Positions 7,698 to 8,663 of a DNA stretch of 8,663 nucleotides are shown here, one piece after another. This DNA comes from an uncultured Mesorhizobium sp. Its GTDB lineage: Bacteria > Pseudomonadota > Alphaproteobacteria > Rhizobiales > Rhizobiaceae. The stretch is from positions 1 to 8,663 of the forward strand of contig CATMOC010000129.1 in assembly GCA_950071955.1 (NCBI GenBank), in the 5' to 3' direction. Position 1 is the first letter of the stretch, and every line of letters begins with the position of its first letter. The position numbers and the translations under genes are program-made. Below the pieces are notes generated by a model. That model was given only the letters and a program-made list of their open reading frames with translations, was not told where the DNA came from and searched no databases.

Positions 7698-7908
7698 CCT
7701 CGACCGGCTCGTCCAGAAGCTCGATCAGGGTCGCCACACGTGGACCAGGCAACCGTCGTCCTTCGTTGACGAGAGCCTCGTCGTTGGCGAGCCAGGCTGC
7801 CGCTTCGCGCAATTCCTCGACACTCGCCTCCGTGGCGGCGATTTCGGCAAGAGTCGGCCGGTCGACCGGGCCGACGATCGAGATGATTTCTTCCTGGGTC
7901 AGGGCCAT
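7690..7908 (-). CDS. Conserved-looking small protein, 72 residues, unknown function
   Basis: A small acidic cytoplasmic protein with no signal peptide or membrane segment. It begins ALTQEEIISIVGPVD, then EIAATEASVEELREAAAWLANDEALVNEG with predicted helices, and ends in PGPRVATLIELLDEP. The pattern GPVDxxxxAEIxATxAxxEELxEAxAW-NDEALxNEGRxLPxxRVAxLIxLL resembles short hypothetical proteins of Rhizobiales that I recall, but I cannot verify this. The ATG at 7908 is chosen because AGAGGA lies 7 bases upstream; the open frame continues to 7953. Normal acidic composition contrasts with the Arg-rich overlapping frame at 7565-8005, which supports this frame. It lies between galE (124 bases upstream) and the groE operator (76 bases downstream), all on one strand. 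Function is unknown. Confidence 0.75.
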   Translation of the reverse strand: MALTQEEIISIVGPVDRPTLAEIAATEASVEELREAAAWLANDEALVNEGRRLPGPRVATLIELLDEPVEER

Positions 7909-7915
7909 GGCGATA

Positions 7916-7921
7916 TCCTCT
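7916..7921 (-). promoter_or_regulatory. Ribosome binding site deciding the start of the 72-residue protein
   Basis: AGAGGA on the minus strand, 7 bases before the ATG at 7908. This favours the 72-residue form over the 87-residue form starting at 7953. Confidence 0.6.
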
Positions 7922-8032
7922 GAAACCGGGGTTGCAGACCGCGTGGCGATCATCTCCCCAACTTCGCAGGACGCGAGCCGTTCCGTATTCGTCGCATACC
8001 CGCAAAATGCCTGGAACCGGCGGCGGAAGCGC

Positions 8033-8663
8033 CTATGCCGCCGAATTCTTCCTGGTAAGGCTCTCTTCCCAGGCGAGCGATGTCTCGATGATGTCGTCGA
8101 GCGCGTCGAATTTCGGTGTCCACGCGAGTTCCTTGCGCGCGCGCCCGGCGTTGGCGATGACGGAGGCGAGATCGCCCGGCCGACGCGGGGCGAAGTTGAC
8201 GCGGAAATCGCTGCCCGTGAGCTTCTTGGCGCTGGCGATCACCTCTTGCACGGAATAGCCGTGGCCGTAGCCGCAGTTGGCGACCAGGTTCCCGCCGCCC
8301 GAGCGCAGCCTGCGAAGGGCGAGCTTGTGCGCCAGCGTCAGATCCGAGACATGGATGAAGTCGCGAATGCCCGTCCCGTCCGGCGTGTCGTAGTCGCTGC
8401 CGTAGACGTCGACATGGCCGCGCTTTCCCGCCGCCGCCTCGCAGACCACCTTGATGAGATGGGTGGCGCCCGCGGTCGACTGGCCGGTGCGTCCCTTCGG
8501 ATCGGCGCCCGCGACGTTGAAGTAGCGCAGGACGGCGTAATTCAGCGGATGCGCGATGGCGACGTCCCGCAGCATCAGTTCGACCATCAGCTTCGACATG
8601 CCGTAGGGCGTCTGCGGCGCGATCAGCGCCTCCTCGTCCAGCGGCTCGGCGCCGCCGGCCGCG
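8033..8663 (-). CDS. galE: UDP-glucose 4-epimerase GalE, 3' part (5' end beyond window)
   Basis: The C-terminal 209 residues of a short-chain dehydrogenase/reductase-type sugar nucleotide epimerase that interconverts UDP-glucose and UDP-galactose with bound NAD, feeding polysaccharide and LPS synthesis. The catalytic YxxxK is visible as TPYGMSK (Y20 and K24 of the visible part). It is followed by LRYFNVAGADPKGRTGQS, the substrate-binding HLIKVV, VYGSDYDTPDGTGIRDFIHVSDL and NCGYGHGYSVQEVI, all strong GalE signatures. The NAD-binding GxxGxxG start lies outside the window. Rhizobia call this enzyme ExoB when it serves exopolysaccharide; the context does not show which name applies. The stop is TAG at 8033-8035. 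No clear terminator follows in 7909-8032. Confidence 0.96.
   Translation of the reverse strand, partial: AAGGAEPLDEEALIAPQTPYGMSKLMVELMLRDVAIAHPLNYAVLRYFNVAGADPKGRTGQSTAGATHLIKVVCEAAAGKRGHVDVYGSDYDTPDGTGIRDFIHVSDLTLAHKLALRRLRSGGGNLVANCGYGHGYSVQEVIASAKKLTGSDFRVNFAPRRPGDLASVIANAGRARKELAWTPKFDALDDIIETSLAWEESLTRKNSAA

Noticed and set aside
7565..8005. A 146-codon minus-strand frame overlapping the 72-residue protein and the CIRCE-like site.
   Set aside because: It runs through the operator palindrome and gives an Arg/Gly-rich product. The alternative frame at 7690-7908 has normal composition and a good ribosome binding site.

Overview
The window reads as a G+C-rich alphaproteobacterial chromosome segment, most likely from the Rhizobiales (Hyphomicrobiales). 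This rests on protein character (rhizobial-type GalE, short-tailed GroEL, compact OpgH), on the CIRCE-type operator before groES, and on overall base use. It is an inference; no rRNA or other marker is present. I see no insertion sequence, integrase, tRNA, CRISPR array or recognisable defence locus. Most of the content is ordinary housekeeping.

Layout, left to right. Plus strand: the 3' end of opgG (1-590) overlaps opgH (587-2797). Together they make osmoregulated periplasmic glucan. After a short convergent gap everything is on the minus strand: a GMC-family FAD oxidoreductase (2906-4366); directly upstream of it a tiny Tat-signal protein (4373-4579); a three-helix DUF1622-type membrane protein (4686-5054); a non-coding stretch ending in a strong intrinsic terminator (5386-5418); groEL (5445-7070) and groES (7124-7438); a CIRCE-like palindrome (7586-7613); a small conserved-looking protein of 72 residues (7690-7908); and the 3' two thirds of galE (8033-8663), cut by the window edge.

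How the parts work together. OpgH polymerises glucose from UDP-glucose across the inner membrane and OpgG finishes the glucan in the periplasm. GalE also uses UDP-glucose, but it lies about 5 kb away on the other strand, so no operon link is implied. groES and groEL form one unit with its own operator region and terminator. The Tat-signal mini-protein and the GMC enzyme are 6 bases apart and very probably co-expressed.

The most interesting items are: (1) the Tat-signal protein, whose predicted mature part is only 22 residues, next to a GMC enzyme without a signal peptide, which suggests a minimal export escort; (2) the groE operator, a perfect 28-bp palindrome with an 8-bp rather than the usual 9-bp CIRCE spacer, placed upstream of the only promoter-like sequence I can find; and (3) the uncharacterised 72-residue protein beside groESL.
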